This document shows positions 6,656 through 9,420 of a stretch of 9,420 nt of DNA, piece by piece. The notes below the pieces were generated by a model. The model searched no databases and was not told where the DNA came from. It worked only from the letters and a program-made list of their open reading frames with translations. The DNA lies in assembly GCA_016180705.1 (NCBI GenBank), contig JACPAU010000004.1:1-9420 (forward strand), written 5' to 3'. The number at the start of each line of letters is the position of its first letter. Positions within the stretch are counted from its first letter, which is position 1. The translations under genes were made by a program, and so were the position numbers. This DNA comes from Candidatus Methylomirabilota bacterium (lineage in GTDB: Bacteria; Methylomirabilota; Methylomirabilia; Methylomirabilales; JACPAU01).

Positions 6656-6691
6656 TCTGATTCTGTCGTTTGTATTGGCAAGGGGGGGCCC

Positions 6692-6697
6692 GGGAGG
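6692..6697 (+). promoter_or_regulatory. Ribosome binding site fixing the ATG start of glcE
   Basis: GGGAGG lies 5 nt before the ATG at 6703. It supports this start over the in-frame TTG at 6670, whose 11 extra codons run through the ribosome site and do not resemble the family N terminus. Confidence 0.65.
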
Positions 6698-6702
6698 GAG
6701 CC

Positions 6703-8049
6703 ATGGGGGATCCGGCGGGCCTGGCGAGACGCGCCCAGGAGATCGTGGGGGCCGAGCACGTGCGGACCGGCCCGGCGGCGGCGCCTTTCGCGGTGGACGG
6801 CCTCACCCCCGGCGTCGTGGCGGCGCCGGGCAGCGAGGAGGAGGTGAGCCGGCTGCTCGCGGCGGCCCACGGGCTGGAAGCGGCGGTGGCCCCGTGGGGC
6901 GGGGGGACGAAGACGGGCCTCGGGAATCCGCCCCGGCGCCTGGATCTCGTGCTCTCGCTGGCCCGCCTGAACCGGGTGGTGGACTACGAGCCCGGCGACA
7001 TGACCGCGACGCTCCAGGCCGGGATGACCCTGGCCGCGGCGCAGGCGCACCTCACGCAGAAGGGGCAGTTCATCGCGCTGGACCCCGCCGCCGCGGCGCG
7101 GGCGACCGTCGGCGGGATCCTAGCCGCCAACGCCAGCGGCCCCCGCCGCCTGCGGTACGGCACCGCGCGGGACCTGGTGATCGCGGTCCGGATCGTCCAC
7201 GCCGACGGGGCCGTGACGAAGGGCGGCGCCAAGGTGGTGAAGAACGTCACCGGCTACGACATGAACAAGCTCTACGTCGGGTCCCTCGGGACCCTGGGCA
7301 TCCTGACGGAGGTCACCTTCCGGCTCTACCCCCTTCCCGCGACCGAGGAGACTCACCTGTCCGCCTTCCCCACGCTCGAGGCGGCGGGAGCGGCCGCGGC
7401 GGAGATCCTGGGCTCGCCGCTGGTCCCCCACGCCGTGGAACTCCTGAGCGCTGCCGCCGCGGCCGCGGCGGCCCGGGCGGCGAACGTCCCCTGGAGTCCC
7501 GGCCAGGTCGGGCTCGCGGTCATGATCGGGAGCGTGCCGGACGCGGTCCACGCGCAACTGGCGGACGTCGCGCGGTTCTGCCGGGGAGCCGGGAGCGCCG
7601 CCGATCACCACCTGCGCGGCGCCGCGCACAGCGCCTGCTGGGAGGCGGTCCGCGAGTTTCCCGGCCCCGACGCCCCCCGGTCGCTCATCCTCAAGGGGAG
7701 CGTCCCCCTCACGCGGGTCCCGGAGCTGATGAGCCGGGGGGAGGGCCTGGCCGGACAGCGGCACCTCGCGTGCCAGGCGGTGGCCGAGGTCGGCCCGGGG
7801 ATCGTCCGCTTTTCGGTGGACGCGGGCGGCGTCCCCCCGGAGCGGGCGGCCGACTACGTGGAGACGGTCCGGGGCGTGGCCGCCGAGCTGGGCGGGCACC
7901 TGGTGGTGCTGGAGGCGCCGCTCGACGTCAAGCGCCGCGTGGACGTCTGGGGGCCGGTGGGGAAGGCCCTGCGCCTCATGCAGGGGCTCAAGGCGCAGTT
8001 CGACCCGAAGGGGATCCTGAACCCGGGTCGCTTCGTGGGAGGGATCTGA
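6703..8049 (+). CDS. glcE: Glycolate oxidase FAD-binding subunit GlcE
   Basis: From the ATG at 6703 the protein has 448 residues. It is a second FAD-binding type 4 flavoprotein, paralogous to GlcD. Visible FAD-domain motifs are WGGGTKTGLG (65-74), TVGGILAANASGP (135-147), KNVTGYDMNKL and GSLGTLG (193-199). The GlcD-type HxxDGNxHP and TGEHGVG motifs are absent, as expected for GlcE, which has a supporting rather than main catalytic role. The C terminus has the family end motif FDPKGILNPGRF. Escherichia coli GlcE is about 350 residues, so this one is roughly 100 longer, with the extra length in the C-terminal half (about 210-420, Ala-rich). It should join GlcD and GlcF in the membrane-linked oxidase. 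The stop is 1 bp before the glcF start, so coupling with glcF is likely, whereas 222 bp separate it from glcD. Confidence 0.92.
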   Translation: MGDPAGLARRAQEIVGAEHVRTGPAAAPFAVDGLTPGVVAAPGSEEEVSRLLAAAHGLEAAVAPWGGGTKTGLGNPPRRLDLVLSLARLNRVVDYEPGDMTATLQAGMTLAAAQAHLTQKGQFIALDPAAAARATVGGILAANASGPRRLRYGTARDLVIAVRIVHADGAVTKGGAKVVKNVTGYDMNKLYVGSLGTLGILTEVTFRLYPLPATEETHLSAFPTLEAAGAAAAEILGSPLVPHAVELLSAAAAAAAARAANVPWSPGQVGLAVMIGSVPDAVHAQLADVARFCRGAGSAADHHLRGAAHSACWEAVREFPGPDAPRSLILKGSVPLTRVPELMSRGEGLAGQRHLACQAVAEVGPGIVRFSVDAGGVPPERAADYVETVRGVAAELGGHLVVLEAPLDVKRRVDVWGPVGKALRLMQGLKAQFDPKGILNPGRFVGGI

Positions 8050-8050
8050 C

Positions 8051-9376
8051 ATGGCGACCGCCGCGGCCACGCCGACCGGGCGCACGTCGGCCTTCGACCG
8101 GCACGACGCGCCCGAGGTGGAGAAGGTCCTCGACTGCATCCACTGCGGCTTCTGCCTTCCCACCTGCCCCACCTACCTCGTCCTGGGCAACGAGATGGAC
8201 AACCCCCGGGGGCGGATCTACCTCATCCGGCTCGCCTCGGAGGGGCAGATCGGCCTCACCCCGAACTTCGTCAAGCACATGTACTCCTGCCTCCTCTGTC
8301 GCGCTTGCGAGACCGCCTGTCCTTCCTCGGTCCAGTTCGGCTCGCTGATGGAGGCCGCCCGAGGCCAGGTCGAGCGGCACTACGCGCGGCCGCTCGCCGA
8401 GCGGTGGCTGCGCCGGTTCATCTTCAGTCTCTTCCCCTACCCGGAGCGGACCCGGCGGGCGCTCGCCCTGGTCCGCCTCTCCCAGTGGACCGGGGTGCCG
8501 GCCCTCCTCCGGGGGACGGGCCTGCTCAAGGCCCTCTCGCGCAGCCTGGCCATGATGGACGCCCTCCTCCCGCCCCCCGGGGCGGTCCCGGCGGCGCGCC
8601 CCCTCCCGGAAGTGACCCCCGCCCAGGGGCCCCGCCGGGCGCGGGTGGGCCTGCTCACGGGATGCGTCCAGCGAGTCCTGTTCGGGGCGGTCAACGAGGC
8701 CACGGTGCGCGTGCTGGCGCGAAGCGGCTGCGAGGTGGTGGTGCCCCCGGAGCAGGGCTGCTGCGGCTCCCTCCAGGCCCACGAGGGGGAACTGGAGCCG
8801 GCCAAAGCCTTCGCCCGGCGGACCATCGAGGTGTTCGAGCGGGCCGGCGTGGACGCCGTGATCGTGAATGCCGCCGGGTGCGGCTCCGTAATGAAGGAGT
8901 ACCACGACCTGCTCCGGGAGGATGCCGCCTGGCGGGACCGGGCGGCGGCCTTCAGCAAGAAGGTGCGGGACGTCTCGCAGTTCCTGGTCGGCCTGGATGG
9001 GGACGCCCGGCTGGGGGACGTGCGCCTCACGGTCACCTACCACGACGCCTGCCACCTGGTCCACGGCCAGAAGGTCCGGACCGAGCCCCGGGCCCTCCTG
9101 AAGCGGATCCCGGGCCTCCGGCTGGTGGACCTGAAGGAGTCGGAGTTCTGCTGCGGCAGCGCCGGGATCTACAACCTGGTGGAGCCGGAACTCTCCCTCC
9201 GGTACCTGGACCGGAAGCTGGACCGGATCGCCGAGACCGGGGCCGAGATGGTGGTGAGTGGGAATCCGGGGTGCAACCTCCAGATCGCGATGGGGCTCCG
9301 CCAGCGCCGGCTGCCGATCCGGACCGGCCACCCGGTGGAGTTGCTGGATCTGGCGTACCGCGCCGCCGGGCGGTAG
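8051..9376 (+). CDS. glcF: Glycolate oxidase iron-sulfur subunit GlcF
   Basis: This 441-residue protein has two ferredoxin-type 4Fe-4S motifs: C29-C32-C35-C39 followed by Pro, and C80-C83-C86-C90 followed by Pro. Two cysteine-rich CCG domains follow. The first has C205, C237-C238-G and C277; the second has C334, C367-C368-G and C408. This is the standard GlcF layout at near-normal length. The subunit carries electrons from the GlcD/GlcE flavins towards the membrane quinone pool. CCG domains are shared with GlpC, HdrB and LutA-type proteins, but the upstream glcD and glcE make GlcF the best call. The ATG follows GGGAGGG (8037-8043), which lies inside the end of glcE. No membrane helix is evident. 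Confidence 0.95.
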   Translation: MATAAATPTGRTSAFDRHDAPEVEKVLDCIHCGFCLPTCPTYLVLGNEMDNPRGRIYLIRLASEGQIGLTPNFVKHMYSCLLCRACETACPSSVQFGSLMEAARGQVERHYARPLAERWLRRFIFSLFPYPERTRRALALVRLSQWTGVPALLRGTGLLKALSRSLAMMDALLPPPGAVPAARPLPEVTPAQGPRRARVGLLTGCVQRVLFGAVNEATVRVLARSGCEVVVPPEQGCCGSLQAHEGELEPAKAFARRTIEVFERAGVDAVIVNAAGCGSVMKEYHDLLREDAAWRDRAAAFSKKVRDVSQFLVGLDGDARLGDVRLTVTYHDACHLVHGQKVRTEPRALLKRIPGLRLVDLKESEFCCGSAGIYNLVEPELSLRYLDRKLDRIAETGAEMVVSGNPGCNLQIAMGLRQRRLPIRTGHPVELLDLAYRAAGR

Positions 9377-9396
9377 GCGGCCGGAGGGAAACGGGG

Positions 9397-9416
9397 GGCC
9401 GCAGCCCTGCGGGGCC
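9397..9416 (+). terminator. Possible hairpin after glcF
   Basis: CCGCA (9399-9403) and TGCGG (9408-9412) form a 5-bp stem with loop GCCC. An alternative fold pairs GGCC (9397-9400) with GGCC (9413-9416). It starts about 20 bp after the glcF stop. No T-run is visible before the window ends, so a terminator role is only a guess. No gene start is seen in the last 44 bases. Confidence 0.2.
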
Positions 9417-9420
9417 TGCG

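Larger units (their letters stand above)
6481..6702 (+). other. Structured 222-bp intergenic region between glcD and glcE
   Basis: No convincing gene lies here. The region contains a dyad right after the glcD stop, an inverted repeat bounding about 156 nt, several perfect internal stems and dense G-runs. GGGCGGCGCCGG occurs twice as a direct repeat (6514-6525 and 6621-6632), and a 12-bp palindrome GGCGCCGGCGCC lies at 6625-6636. The final 50 bases (6651-6702) include an AT-richer patch and then the glcE ribosome site. The separate entries describe the parts. None of the riboswitch families I can recall is recognisable by eye. Confidence 0.8.

Noticed and set aside
6495..6672. GTCGTGTG (6495-6502) and GTCGTTTG (6665-6672) as a target-site duplication around the inverted repeat
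   Set aside because: One mismatch in 8; the left copy overlaps the repeat arm and the right copy lies 9 bp beyond the other arm, so the geometry does not fit a duplication.
6675..8348. 557-codon + strand frame overlapping glcE and glcF
   Set aside because: The product is almost all Gly/Arg/Pro/Ala and out of frame with glcE, which has clear flavoprotein motifs.
7988..9331. 447-codon - strand frame opposite glcF
   Set aside because: No motif is seen, and the opposite strand encodes all the GlcF cysteine clusters.
1..9420. CRISPR arrays, tRNA or rRNA genes, transposases, phage genes
   Set aside because: No regularly spaced repeats, tRNA-like cloverleaf, rRNA core sequence or integrase/transposase motif was seen on either strand.

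Overview
The window is very GC-rich bacterial DNA with all seven genes on the + strand. The other long open frames overlap these genes and read as high-GC shadows. The GC content, the REC-PilZ fusion, the HD-GYP regulator and a split three-subunit glycolate oxidase suggest an environmental Gram-negative lineage, perhaps NC10/Rokubacteria or a deltaproteobacterium. That assignment is inference from general character, not from a marker gene.

Region 1 (about 2-4828) is a tightly packed signalling operon. It holds the 3' part of a membrane histidine kinase with two degenerate receiver domains at its C terminus, a stand-alone CheY-like receiver, a REC-HD-GYP response regulator predicted to hydrolyse c-di-GMP, and a REC-PilZ protein predicted to bind c-di-GMP. 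The junctions are a 3-bp gap, an 8-bp overlap and a 4-bp overlap, so translational coupling is likely. Together they look like one phosphorelay that controls c-di-GMP breakdown and carries its own c-di-GMP receptor.

Region 2 (4829-4998) is a short intergenic stretch. It has a perfect TTGACA -35 box overlapping the stop codon of the REC-PilZ gene, with a TAGCAT -10 box after 18 bp, and then a leader of about 140 nt.

Region 3 (4999-9376) holds glcD, glcE and glcF, the FAD, FAD-like and iron-sulfur subunits of glycolate (2-hydroxyacid) oxidase. They would oxidise glycolate to glyoxylate and pass electrons to the quinone pool. glcE and glcF are 1 bp apart, but glcD and glcE are separated by 222 bp.

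That 222-bp gap (6481-6702) is the most unusual part of the window. It has a 20-bp dyad directly after the glcD stop and an inverted repeat (6500-6516 with 6641-6655) enclosing several perfect hairpins. It also has an alternative pairing for the 5' arm, two G-quadruplex-type motifs and an AT-richer patch. It could be an undescribed cis-acting RNA controlling glcEF, or a miniature palindromic repeat element. The sequence alone cannot decide between these.
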